This document shows, in pieces, positions 39,089 through 47,999 of a stretch of 64,000 bases of DNA; position 1 is the stretch's first letter; each line of letters begins with the position of its first letter. The position numbers and the translations under genes are program-made. Source of the stretch: an uncultured Parasphingopyxis sp. (GTDB lineage: Bacteria; Pseudomonadota; Alphaproteobacteria; Sphingomonadales; Sphingomonadaceae); assembly GCA_947259005.1 (NCBI GenBank), contig CAMYKP010000006.1, positions 186,001 to 250,000 on the forward strand. Direction: 5' to 3'. A model generated the notes under the pieces. It was given only the letters and a program-made list of their open reading frames with translations, was not told the DNA's origin and made no database searches.

Positions 39089-41103
39089 TATCCCGGTGTG
39101 GATTTCCCGAGATAGCGGGAAAGCGGGGCGTTGCTGGGCGGCATATAGGCCCGGTCCGGATGGAGCAGGTCATACATCACCGCATTTTCCATCACGCGCT
39201 GAATATAGTTCTTGGTCTCATAGATCGGAATCTCTTCGATCCAGCGGACTATATCGACCCCCGGTGTACGCGGATCTCCATTGGCCCTGATCCAGCGATT
39301 CACATTACCCGGTCCTGCATTATAGGAGCCGGCGGAAAGCGCGTGATTGTTCCACCTGTTGTAAAGCGACTCATAATAGGCCGTTGCGAGCGAGATGCTG
39401 TATTGCGGATCGGCAGTCAGGGCCGACTGGTTATATGAACGGCCGATCCAGCCCGACACCTCGCGCGCCGTGGCCGGCATGAACTGCATCAAACCGCGCG
39501 CACCGGCATGGCTCACGGCCTGCGTGTCGAACTGGCTTTCCTGACGCGCAATGGCATGGACCAGCGTAAAATAGCGTTGCGAACTGGCGGGCATGGGAAC
39601 CGTCGGATAGCCATAGGCCGTGGCATCGAAACCGTTTACCCGCGCGCTGCGATGGGTCATCACCGCCAGATCCTGTCGGCCTATTTGCGAAGCCAGCATG
39701 GCCATCAGGCGATGATCGTCATCGCTGCTGGCCTGTGAGGAGAGGGCGCGAAGGAAAGTCGACTGCGTGTCCCAGGCACCCAATTCGCCCAACAAGCGCG
39801 TTGCCTGCACAACCTCCCGCTCGAAAAAGCTGCGCTGGCTGGCCGGATCTGGCGCGGATTGAGCAATTTGCGGGATGCTGAGCGTGCGGCCGAGCCTTTC
39901 GGTCGCGAGCTGCCCGTAGAAATAATCATAATAGACGGCCGCTTCTTCATAGAAACGATTGGCCTCGTCCCTGCGCCCAGCTGCTTCCGCTGCGCGCCCG
40001 GCCCAGTAGAACCCTTTGGACCGGGTTTGCGGCGTCCTCGCCGCGCGGCCATAGCGTTCAAACATGCCGATCGCGTCGGCAGGACGGTTTTGTTGCCAAA
40101 GCGCCGTGGTTCCGGCGAGCCAGGTCAAACTGGTATAGTCGTCACGAATGCCAAGCGTTTCATCGGAAATATCCGTTCCCGGTTCGAATGCGTCATCGAC
40201 CTTGCTCGCAATCGAAAAGGCGGTTGTCCATTGGCGATCATTGGCCGCCGCGCGCGCATTGGTGAGCAGGACCTCAAACCATTCTTCGGCATCCGTCGGT
40301 CGATATTGGAGGGCAGGGCGGTTGGCGAGCAGGCTGCGGGCTTCGAGGGAGCGACCATTATTGCGGAGCCACATGGCCCGCTCGGCAACATAACCCGGAT
40401 CGCCCATTGCCGACTGGCCTGCTTCCGCGCCGGCGCCGGTTGCCAGGCGCAAACGCGCAGAATGCGCATCGCGGCGCGAACTTGACGTCAGCGACAATAC
40501 GCGGGCGGCTGCGGATGTGTCGTCCTGCCAGAGCAGGTAATCGAACCGTGCATCATGATCTTCGGGCCTGAGTGCTCCAGCGAAGCGCGTGAGGATAGTT
40601 GCTTCGTCAGAGGTCGCGGAATCACGGTTGAACGCTCCCAAACGCCATGCCTGACGGACAAAGCGATTGGCTTCATCGTTTCGGCCCATCGCGGACAGAG
40701 CTTCGGCATAGCGTAGCGAACCCGATGCTGTGACCGGCTCGAACCGCTCGAAATAGGCGATCAGGGACCGCGGTGCGGTGCCCGTTGCCGGTATCTGCTG
40801 CTCGGCAACGCGCCGCATTCTCGCCTCGCCCGGCCAGCCGGGATGCGAAACGAGAAAACTCGCATAATCGTTGAAGGGAAGGGCATCGCTCTGTTGCAGT
40901 CGATTCCATTGCAACACGGCTTCGCCAAGCGGGTTGGCTTGCGGCACGGACCCTACGGATCCGGCACCGGAAACACCCAGCCGGCTTGCATACCAGGCGC
41001 GCTGCTCCGCATTCAGAGACTGTGCCGAAGCGGCGGTTGATCCCACCAGAGCCGCGGCGCCGAGCGCGATGATCGTGAAAGTGTTTTTTATCATGCTGGA
41101 CAT
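39088..41103 (-). CDS. slt: Soluble lytic murein transglycosylase
   Basis: The 671-residue periplasmic enzyme cleaves peptidoglycan glycan strands with anhydro-muramic ends. It has a signal peptide (MSSMIKNTFTIIALGAAALV, likely cut near ASAQ), a long alpha-helical superstructure (about 60-500) and a C-terminal SLT domain. The catalytic Glu is about residue 522 in ARQESQFD, followed by GARGLMQFMP and GSYNAGPGNV. The frame is open far upstream, but the signal peptide fixes the start at 41103 or 41094. Confidence 0.95.
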   Translation of the reverse strand: MSSMIKNTFTIIALGAAALVGSTAASAQSLNAEQRAWYASRLGVSGAGSVGSVPQANPLGEAVLQWNRLQQSDALPFNDYASFLVSHPGWPGEARMRRVAEQQIPATGTAPRSLIAYFERFEPVTASGSLRYAEALSAMGRNDEANRFVRQAWRLGAFNRDSATSDEATILTRFAGALRPEDHDARFDYLLWQDDTSAAARVLSLTSSSRRDAHSARLRLATGAGAEAGQSAMGDPGYVAERAMWLRNNGRSLEARSLLANRPALQYRPTDAEEWFEVLLTNARAAANDRQWTTAFSIASKVDDAFEPGTDISDETLGIRDDYTSLTWLAGTTALWQQNRPADAIGMFERYGRAARTPQTRSKGFYWAGRAAEAAGRRDEANRFYEEAAVYYDYFYGQLATERLGRTLSIPQIAQSAPDPASQRSFFEREVVQATRLLGELGAWDTQSTFLRALSSQASSDDDHRLMAMLASQIGRQDLAVMTHRSARVNGFDATAYGYPTVPMPASSQRYFTLVHAIARQESQFDTQAVSHAGARGLMQFMPATAREVSGWIGRSYNQSALTADPQYSISLATAYYESLYNRWNNHALSAGSYNAGPGNVNRWIRANGDPRTPGVDIVRWIEEIPIYETKNYIQRVMENAVMYDLLHPDRAYMPPSNAPLSRYLGKSTPG

Positions 41104-41196
41104 AGTGCGCGCACAATCCTTATCTGGCGGTGAACAGACCCCCGGTGAATTGGCGATGATATGCAGCGCAAACATGGGGAGGTGAAGGAGAAATTT

Positions 41197-42078
41197 ATGT
41201 TCAGCGGGTCGATTCCGGCTCTGGTGACGCCCTTTCGCGACGGATCGTTTGATGAAGCCGCTTATCGGAGCTTCATCGACTGGCAAATCGAGGAAGGCAG
41301 CAGCGCCCTTGTTCCATGCGGAACGACGGGCGAAGCGGCGACTCAGACGTTCGAAGAACATTTCGAGGTCGTCCGGGTGTGTGTCGATCAGGCCGCAGGA
41401 CGGGTGCCCGTTATTGCAGGCTGCGGATCGAATGACACGAAATCGGCCATCAAGAACCTGAAAAAGGCAAAGGAAATGGGGGCCACCGCCGGTCTGGTAG
41501 TGCCCCCATACTACAACAAACCGAACCAGGAAGGGATCTACCGTCATTTCGAAGCGATCATCGGTGAGTGTGATCTTCCCATTGTGCTGTACAATGTTCC
41601 CTCACGGACGGTTTCGGACATTATGGTCTCGACGATGGAGCGGTTGCGGGCCTTCCCCACGGTGATCGGCATCAAGGATGCAACTGGCGATCTGGCGCGC
41701 GTAACGGAGCAACGCGCCGCATGCGGTAACGATTTCTGCCAACTATCGGGCAATGATGATCTCGCGCTCGCCTTCAATGCAATGGGCGGGGTCGGCTGCA
41801 TTTCGGTGACGGCCAATGTCGCTCCCCGGCTCTGCGCGGAGTTTCAGGCTGCTTGGGCGGCGGGAGAAATCGACAAGGCACGGCAGTTGCACGAGCGTTT
41901 GTACCAGCTGCACAAGGCAATGTTTGCCGATGCTTCGCCGGGCCCCGCAAAATATGCGCTCACCAGGGTTCGCCCGGAATTTCCCGGAGAATTGCGTCTG
42001 CCGATGACATGGCCGTCCGAAGCGGCCCGGAAACATGTTGATTCAGCCCTAAGTCATGCGTCGCTGCTTAAGGACTGA
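41197..42078 (+). CDS. dapA: 4-hydroxy-tetrahydrodipicolinate synthase
   Basis: The 293-residue aldolase condenses pyruvate with aspartate semialdehyde in lysine and diaminopimelate synthesis. Schiff-base Lys160 (VIGIKDATGD), the proton-relay Tyr132 and Thr44/Thr45 (CGTTGE) are present. Start MFSGSIPALV has AAGGAG about 7 nt upstream. It diverges from slt and is followed by smpB after 3 nt. Confidence 0.98.
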   Translation: MFSGSIPALVTPFRDGSFDEAAYRSFIDWQIEEGSSALVPCGTTGEAATQTFEEHFEVVRVCVDQAAGRVPVIAGCGSNDTKSAIKNLKKAKEMGATAGLVVPPYYNKPNQEGIYRHFEAIIGECDLPIVLYNVPSRTVSDIMVSTMERLRAFPTVIGIKDATGDLARVTEQRAACGNDFCQLSGNDDLALAFNAMGGVGCISVTANVAPRLCAEFQAAWAAGEIDKARQLHERLYQLHKAMFADASPGPAKYALTRVRPEFPGELRLPMTWPSEAARKHVDSALSHASLLKD

Positions 42079-42081
42079 TTC

Positions 42082-42564
42082 ATGGCACGCCCGCAACCCG
42101 TAGAGTTCGACAAGGTTAAAACCGTCGCCGAAAATCGGCGCGCGCGCTATGATTTCGCAATCGACGAGAAATTCGAAGCGGGGATCGCGCTGACCGGAAC
42201 CGAAGTGAAATCGCTGCGCTTCGGCGAGGGAGCGATCGCGGAAAGCTATGCCGAAGTGCAGGATGGCGAAGTATGGCTGATCAACGCCAATATCCCCGAG
42301 TTCAGTCATGGCAACAGGTATAATCACGAAGCCAAGCGCCCCCGCAAATTGCTGCTGAATACGCGCGAGATCAACAAGATCCGCGGTGCGGTGGAACGCA
42401 AGGGAATGACGCTCGTGCCGCTTTCCATCTACTTCAATTCGCGCGGCAAGGCCAAAGTCGAACTGGCGCTCGCCAGGGGCAAAAAGCAGCATGACAAGCG
42501 CGCGACAGAAAAGGCGCGGGACTGGAAAAGGGAACAGGGCCGCCTGATGCGCGAACGTGGCTAG
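42082..42564 (+). CDS. smpB: SsrA-binding protein SmpB
   Basis: The 160-residue RNA-binding protein works with tmRNA in trans-translation to free stalled ribosomes. Motifs [30 protein letters not shown] and [12 protein letters not shown] are intact, with a basic C-terminal tail. The tmRNA gene itself is not in the window. It overlaps the DUF2062 gene by 8 nt. Confidence 0.98.
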   Translation: MARPQPVEFDKVKTVAENRRARYDFAIDEKFEAGIALTGTEVKSLRFGEGAIAESYAEVQDGEVWLINANIPEFSHGNRYNHEAKRPRKLLLNTREINKIRGAVERKGMTLVPLSIYFNSRGKAKVELALARGKKQHDKRATEKARDWKREQGRLMRERG

Positions 42565-43141
42565 ATCGAAACGCGAATCCGGGCCCTTCATGCGCTGGGT
42601 CCGCCGTCATTCGCCTAGCCGCGAAGAACTGGCGCGGAATCGGTTCATCAAACCCTTCGCTTCGCGGATTATGCACAGCCATTTGTGGCGGTTTAATCGG
42701 CGATCCGTGCCCCGCGGCGCTGCGCTCGGAATGATTGTCGGGATATTCGTCATGATCCCGGGTATCCAGATTATCGCCTCTGCGTTGCTCGCATTGCCGT
42801 TTCGCGCCAATATCCCGGTCGCAGCGGCGGCAACCTTTGCGAGCAATCCGATCACCACCCCCTTTATCCTCATTGCCTCGGTATTCGTCGGCAATTCCGT
42901 TTTCGGGCTGCAGGCCAATCCAAGCCATTTCCAGGCACTGGTTGAAAGGGGGGCCGGCATTTCGGAATGGCTGGCCTGGCTCGCGACCGATGCTGCGCCA
43001 GCGCTTCTTGGCGGGCTGCTGGTAATAGCGATCATATCCGCAGTGGTGGCCTATATGCTCGCCGACTGGTTCTGGCGCTACCGCGTTGGGCGGCGTTGGA
43101 AACGGCGCCATGCAGCCCATGACGACGACCAGGCGACCTGA
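42557..43141 (+). CDS. DUF2062 family membrane protein
   Basis: The 194-residue protein has a basic N-terminus. The conserved core is [21 protein letters not shown] (about 51-71) and [10 protein letters not shown], typical of DUF2062, followed by more membrane segments near 95-110 and 145-168. Function unknown. The GTG at 42557 lacks a good ribosome site and overlaps smpB; an ATG at 42590 is an alternative. Its last base is shared with the cckA start. Confidence 0.88.
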   Translation: MARSKRESGPFMRWVRRHSPSREELARNRFIKPFASRIMHSHLWRFNRRSVPRGAALGMIVGIFVMIPGIQIIASALLALPFRANIPVAAAATFASNPITTPFILIASVFVGNSVFGLQANPSHFQALVERGAGISEWLAWLATDAAPALLGGLLVIAIISAVVAYMLADWFWRYRVGRRWKRRHAAHDDDQAT

Positions 43142-45597
43142 TGGCCACCGTTGCTCCAGAAAGCCGGGACAGGCACCCCAAAGCGAGCCAGTTTGCCGAC
43201 CGGACCCTGCTCGGATTGGTCATCCTTGCCGGTATAGGTTCTGCATTGCTGCTGATGTTCCTGCTGGAAAGTCCGCTATTTGCTGCGGGTTTTGCAGCGA
43301 TGTTCCTATCGGCATTCGGGATAGCGATGGTCGTGTCCCGGCGCCGGCCCTCGGCTGTCAAGGCAGCAACCGGGCCCGACCGCGCCCTGATCCGGGCGAC
43401 TATCGAAGGGGCGGGCATGCCCGTTGCGATCACGGACCGGCAGGGCATATTGGTTGCGGCCAACAGCGTATTCGAACGGGACTTCGTCGGTGCACCGACG
43501 CCTCCGGTTTTGCCATTTGCCGAGGACGGCGTCGAGCGCTTGACCCATGCAGGTCGAACGGCATGGCGCGACGGACGAGGCCATGCACCTGCGCTCATAA
43601 CACCGCAGGGCAGTTATGATGCCATTGTCGAAAGAGGCGGTGAACAGGGCGATTTCCTGATCTGGAGGTTCACGCCGGCCACCGGCGCCGACCTGATCGC
43701 CGAAGCACGCCGCCTGATCGAAAGTCCTGCCGGTACCGCACTCGGTATTGCCGGTGTCATGGCCGTGCTCGTCAATGGCCAGGGGAAGATGATCGCGGCA
43801 AATCAGGTATTCCGCCAGCGTGCCCTTGGTTCGACGAAGGTTAGATTGCGCGGACGGGAATTCACGAACGTCCTCGAGACCGGAGAAGATCAATTATTGC
43901 GGATCGCACGCGAAGGTGATGGCGGCGCGCCACTGCGTCTCGTGCAAGTCCCGCTGCCGACAGGATCGCACGATGCGGATTCGCTGCTGTTTTTCCTGCT
44001 TGACGAAGTTGCGGGCCCGGGCGGATCAACCGATCGCGAAAATATCCATGCCCTGCTTGGCATGCTTCCTCTTGGCCTTGCCCTGGCCGAACGCGATGGC
44101 CGGTTCCTGTACATGAACGAGGCTTTCCGTCGCGCCGCAGGCTTGGACGGCGACTCCCGCCCCGTTTATCCCGGCGATCTTGTCGTCGATGAAGACAAAA
44201 CAGCCGTCGCCAACGCCGTACGGCGCTTTTCCAATAGCGCATCGATCTCCGCCGACATTGCGTTGCGGTTGAAAAGTCAGCCCGACGAAACGGTGGCGAT
44301 GACCGTGGCTGGGGCATCGGGTCTGGGGGATGCCGCCGTCCTCTTGAGCCTCAAGGACAATAGCGAGGACGAGAAACTGAAACGTCAGGTTGCACAGGCG
44401 ACCAAAATGCAAGCGGTTGGCCAGCTTGCAGGCGGCGTTGCCCATGACTTCAATAATATCCTGACGGCGATTATCGGCCATTGCGACCTGATGTTGCTAC
44501 GCCATACGCCGGGCGACAGCGATTATGACGATATCCAGCAGGTCAAATCCAACTCCAACCGGGCCGCCGGTCTGACGCGGCAATTGCTCGCCTTCTCCAG
44601 ACAACAGACTTTGCGTCCACAGATATTGCAGCTGCCGGATGTCGTCTCGGAAGTCTCAAATCTCCTCAAACGGTTGCTGGGCGAGACGGTAGCGCTGGAA
44701 ATCCGTCACGGTCGGAATCTTGGCGCTATCCGCGCTGACCCCGGACAACTTGAACAGGTGATCGTCAACCTTGCGGTGAATGCGCGAGACGCGATCCAGT
44801 CGTCCCAAAAGAATGGAGGGCGGGGCAAGCTAACCCTGGAGACTTTTACTGTTTCCGGTGCCGAAGTGGATGCCATGGGACATGAAATCATGCCCTCCAC
44901 GGAATATACCGCGTTTCGGGTGACGGATACCGGCGTTGGTATCGACGCTGACTCCCTTACCAAGATATTCGAGCCGTTTTACACGACGAAGGAAGTCGGC
45001 AAGGGAACAGGCCTCGGGCTTTCGACTGTCTATGGTATCGTGAAACAGTCTGGCGGGTATATTTTTGCCGATTCCGAAGTGGGGACGGGGACAGCATTCA
45101 CCATCTACCTGCCCGTTCATCGCGGCGACCATGGCGAAGAATCCGGACTGGCCAGTGCTCAGAGTGCCGACAGGGAAAAAGCCGAGGCACCGTCCCAACC
45201 CTCTCCGCAACCCGCCGCCGAAACATGGGGCAGTGGCACAATCCTGGTCGTCGAGGATGAGGATATGGTCCGCGCCGTTGCCGAGCGTGCCCTGACCCGT
45301 CAGGGGTATAGTGTTGTCACCGCAGAGGATGGCGAAGATGCGCTGGAGATTATCGTGGAACGCAAGGATTTCGACCTGATCCTGTCCGATGTCGTCATGC
45401 CCGGAATGGATGGCCCGGCTATGGCGCGCGAATTGCGGGAGACGCTGCCCCATATCCCGATTCTCTTCATGTCCGGCTATGCGGAGGAACAATTGCGCAA
45501 GTCGATCAATATCGAACAGGTGCATTTTATTCCCAAGCCCTTTTCGGTGCAGCAACTGGCCGAGGCGGTTGGATCGATTTTGAACAAGGCGGGATAG
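43141..45597 (+). CDS. cckA: CckA-type hybrid sensor histidine kinase
   Basis: The 818-residue kinase has two membrane spans at about 22-42 and 46-65 and two or three PAS-like regions (about 85-180, 200-290, 305-400). The HisKA box GGVAHDFNN has His435. HATPase motifs are [16 protein letters not shown] and [11 protein letters not shown], and the C-terminal receiver domain has Asp750. CckA sends phosphate through ChpT to CtrA and CpdR, controlling cell cycle or, in non-Caulobacter species, motility and other traits. ChpT and CtrA are not in the window. It is probably co-transcribed from dapA. Confidence 0.93.
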   Translation: MATVAPESRDRHPKASQFADRTLLGLVILAGIGSALLLMFLLESPLFAAGFAAMFLSAFGIAMVVSRRRPSAVKAATGPDRALIRATIEGAGMPVAITDRQGILVAANSVFERDFVGAPTPPVLPFAEDGVERLTHAGRTAWRDGRGHAPALITPQGSYDAIVERGGEQGDFLIWRFTPATGADLIAEARRLIESPAGTALGIAGVMAVLVNGQGKMIAANQVFRQRALGSTKVRLRGREFTNVLETGEDQLLRIAREGDGGAPLRLVQVPLPTGSHDADSLLFFLLDEVAGPGGSTDRENIHALLGMLPLGLALAERDGRFLYMNEAFRRAAGLDGDSRPVYPGDLVVDEDKTAVANAVRRFSNSASISADIALRLKSQPDETVAMTVAGASGLGDAAVLLSLKDNSEDEKLKRQVAQATKMQAVGQLAGGVAHDFNNILTAIIGHCDLMLLRHTPGDSDYDDIQQVKSNSNRAAGLTRQLLAFSRQQTLRPQILQLPDVVSEVSNLLKRLLGETVALEIRHGRNLGAIRADPGQLEQVIVNLAVNARDAIQSSQKNGGRGKLTLETFTVSGAEVDAMGHEIMPSTEYTAFRVTDTGVGIDADSLTKIFEPFYTTKEVGKGTGLGLSTVYGIVKQSGGYIFADSEVGTGTAFTIYLPVHRGDHGEESGLASAQSADREKAEAPSQPSPQPAAETWGSGTILVVEDEDMVRAVAERALTRQGYSVVTAEDGEDALEIIVERKDFDLILSDVVMPGMDGPAMARELRETLPHIPILFMSGYAEEQLRKSINIEQVHFIPKPFSVQQLAEAVGSILNKAG

Positions 45598-45666
45598 CCT
45601 TGACATGCTGACAGGTCATTCGTGGCCCATCTTTAACAGCACGCGATAAAGCTATAAGCAGGCAGA

Positions 45667-46023
45667 ATGGGCGAAGCACGAATTCTGATAGTCGAAGACG
45701 AAGCGCTCATTTCGATGATGCTGGAGGATTTCATAGAAACCCTTGGATACGAGCTTTCAGATACGGCAGAAACGCTTGAAGCAGGCTTGGCTGCGGTTGA
45801 AGAAGCGGCCTTCGATATTGCTGTTCTCGACGTAAACCTGCGTGATCGAAAAGCGAGCTGGCCGATTGCCGACGCCCTGGATGAAAAGGGAATACCCTTT
45901 TTCTTTACAAGCGGGGCCGACCTGGAAAAACCGCCCGAACGCCATCAGAACCGTATTCTGGTTGCCAAACCATTCACTCTGCATGGCATTGACGATGCCC
46001 TCCAAAAGGCGTTGGCAGCCTGA
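45667..46023 (+). CDS. Single-domain response regulator
   Basis: The 118-residue protein is a lone receiver: acidic pocket EDE (10-12), phospho-accepting Asp55 in VLDVNLRD, switch Thr in FFFTSGAD, and Lys in VAKPF. There is no output domain. Such receivers act as phosphate shuttles or by protein contact. It lies 69 nt after cckA, in a gap with a TTGACA-like hexamer (45601-45606) and a TATAAG (45652-45657) too far apart to pair, so its promoter is unclear. Whether it takes phosphate from CckA is open. Confidence 0.9.
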   Translation: MGEARILIVEDEALISMMLEDFIETLGYELSDTAETLEAGLAAVEEAAFDIAVLDVNLRDRKASWPIADALDEKGIPFFFTSGADLEKPPERHQNRILVAKPFTLHGIDDALQKALAA

Positions 46024-46029
46024 TTTTAT

Positions 46030-46044
46030 GTTCCCCTCTTGTTC
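46030..46044 (+). promoter_or_regulatory. LexA box upstream of recA
   Basis: A perfect direct repeat GTTC-N7-GTTC (GTTCCCCTCTTGTTC) lies about 75 nt before the recA start. This is the LexA recognition pattern of alphaproteobacteria. A TATACA hexamer at 46060-46065 fits a -10 site, so the box would overlap the -35 region and block polymerase until LexA is cleaved. Confidence 0.88.
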
Positions 46045-46117
46045 TTATGGAACAAACCGTATACAAAGAAGTCAGCGTTGAACGATCGGCGCAGAGCTTC
46101 TAGGAGGGAAAAAGGCA

Positions 46118-47197
46118 ATGGCAGCCCATCTCAAAGTCATCGATTCCGACGGAAAAAAAGATAGTATGGACAGAGAAAAGGCGCTGGACGCCGCACTCGC
46201 ACAGATTGACCGGGCCTTTGGCAAGGGGTCTGCAATGAAACTGGGATCGCGTGAAGCGATCGAGATTGATGCCGTTTCCACAGGCTCTCTCGGTCTCGAT
46301 ATCGCACTCGGTATTGGCGGTCTTCCGCGCGGCAGGATCATTGAAATCTACGGTCCGGAAAGTTCGGGCAAGACGACGCTCGCGCTGCACACAATTGCAG
46401 AAGCCCAGAAGGCCGGCGGTACCGCAGCCTTTATCGACGCAGAACACGCGCTCGACCCCGGTTATGCGAAAAAGCTCGGCGTCGATATTGACGAACTGAT
46501 CGTTTCGCAGCCCGATACCGGCGAGCAGGCGCTTGAAATTGCCGATACCCTGGTGCGCTCCAATGCCGTCGACATTCTCGTTGTCGATTCGGTTGCCGCT
46601 CTGGTTCCACGGGCCGAAATTGAAGGCGAGATGGGCGACAGCCATGTCGGGCTTCAGGCCCGCCTCATGAGCCAGGCACTGCGCAAGCTGACCGGCTCGA
46701 TCAACCGTTCGAAGTGCATGGTCGTATTCATCAACCAAATCCGCATGAAGATCGGGGTGATGTATGGCAGCCCAGAAACAACGTCGGGCGGCAATGCACT
46801 GAAATTCTATGCCAGTGTGCGGCTCGACATTCGCCGGATCGGGCAGATCAAGGATCGCGATGAGATTGTCGGCAATACGACCCGGGTGAAGGTCGTGAAG
46901 AACAAGGTCGCGCCGCCGTTCAAGCAGGTCGAGTTCGATATCATGTATGGCAAGGGAATCTCGAAAATGGGCGAGATACTCGATCTTGGTGTCAAGGCCG
47001 GGATTGTCGAGAAATCGGGCTCATGGTTCTCCTATGATTCGACACGCATTGGCCAGGGCCGCGAAAATTCGAAGAGCTTCCTGCTCGAAAACCCCGAAAT
47101 CAGCCAACAGCTTGAAAATGCGATTCGCGGGAAGGAAGAGGAAGTTGCCGAAGAAATGATGACCGGCCCGGAAAGTGACGAAGCGCTGGACGAATAA
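46118..47197 (+). CDS. recA: Recombinase RecA
   Basis: The 359-residue recombinase drives strand exchange and LexA self-cleavage. Walker [10 protein letters not shown] is at 79-87, followed by DAEHALD, the [22 protein letters not shown] region and loop [10 protein letters not shown]; the acidic C-terminal tail ends DEALDE. The ribosome site is AGGAGGGAAAAAGGC-like, a few bases before the ATG. A LexA box lies upstream and an intrinsic terminator follows. Confidence 0.99.
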   Translation: MAAHLKVIDSDGKKDSMDREKALDAALAQIDRAFGKGSAMKLGSREAIEIDAVSTGSLGLDIALGIGGLPRGRIIEIYGPESSGKTTLALHTIAEAQKAGGTAAFIDAEHALDPGYAKKLGVDIDELIVSQPDTGEQALEIADTLVRSNAVDILVVDSVAALVPRAEIEGEMGDSHVGLQARLMSQALRKLTGSINRSKCMVVFINQIRMKIGVMYGSPETTSGGNALKFYASVRLDIRRIGQIKDRDEIVGNTTRVKVVKNKVAPPFKQVEFDIMYGKGISKMGEILDLGVKAGIVEKSGSWFSYDSTRIGQGRENSKSFLLENPEISQQLENAIRGKEEEVAEEMMTGPESDEALDE

Positions 47198-47224
47198 GCC
47201 CGGCCCAGCATTCGGAAAATAGCG

Positions 47225-47259
47225 AAAGGCTCGTCCTGAAGGGCGGGCCTTTTGCTTTT
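47225..47259 (+). terminator. Intrinsic terminator after recA
   Basis: A 12-base-pair stem (47225-47236 with 47241-47252, two or three G-U pairs) closes a TGAA tetraloop and runs into TTTTGCTTTT. It lies 28 nt after the recA stop and 57 nt before the GST gene, so it should isolate the two. Confidence 0.85.
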
Positions 47260-47315
47260 GATCGCTCGATTGCCTAGCCACGTCTCTATCGCGATCGAAA
47301 AGGGGCCATCGCAGC

Positions 47316-47942
47316 ATGACTATCATCGTTCACCATCTTGAAAACTCCCGCTCGCAAAGGATCTTGTGGCTGCTTGAGGAGCTTGAGCTAGAGTATGATG
47401 TAAGGCGCTATGAGCGCGACAAGAAAACCATGCTTGCGCCACCCGAACTCAAACAGGTCCACCCCCTCGGAAAATCACCGATCGTTACCGTTGATGACAG
47501 AGTGCTGATCGAAACGGGCGCAATCATAGAGTATCTGGTCACGAGGGAAGGAGAAACGCTTGGCGCACCGGCCCATATCGAAGAGTCGCTGCGGTATCGC
47601 CAGTTCCTTCATTATGCCGAAGGCTCAATGATGCCGCCATTGCTGACGATCCTGGTCATCAACCGCCTGGGCATTCTTGGCAGGCCAGCGCGCAAACCCA
47701 TACTCGCAATGTTCGAGAGCCATCTGCGCTGGCTCGAAACGGAGCTGCAGGACCGCAACTGGTTCGCCGGCAACAGCTTTACTGCAGCCGATGTAATGAT
47801 GAGCTTTCCGCTTGAGGCTGCCCGGCACCGCGCAGGGCTGGACGAGCGTTATCCGAACCTGTTGGCATGGCTCGACAGGATCCATGAACGGCCTGCCTAT
47901 CAGGCTGCGCTCCGGCGCGGCGGCGACTATGCCTATGCCTAG
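47316..47942 (+). CDS. Glutathione S-transferase family protein
   Basis: The 208-residue protein has a thioredoxin-like N-terminal domain (HHLENSRSQRILWLLEEL, with Ser in the usual catalytic zone, then GKSPIVTVDD and the glutathione gamma-Glu site IETGAIIEYL). An all-helical C-terminal domain follows with WFAGNSFTAADVMMSFPLE. Substrate unknown. It is a single gene between the recA terminator and alaS. Confidence 0.93.
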   Translation: MTIIVHHLENSRSQRILWLLEELELEYDVRRYERDKKTMLAPPELKQVHPLGKSPIVTVDDRVLIETGAIIEYLVTREGETLGAPAHIEESLRYRQFLHYAEGSMMPPLLTILVINRLGILGRPARKPILAMFESHLRWLETELQDRNWFAGNSFTAADVMMSFPLEAARHRAGLDERYPNLLAWLDRIHERPAYQAALRRGGDYAYA

Positions 47943-47999
47943 CCGTTAGCAGCACAAAGGCTGCTTGCCCGAACCGTCCCGCTTGCTTACATGCCGCGC

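Noticed and set aside
45630-45660. TTAAC-containing stretch before the lone receiver as a CtrA site
   Set aside because: The second half does not match TTAA at the right distance, so only a half-site is present.
47946-47968. AGCAGC...GCTGCT inverted repeat after the GST gene
   Set aside because: The stem is six base pairs with no T tract; too weak to call a terminator.
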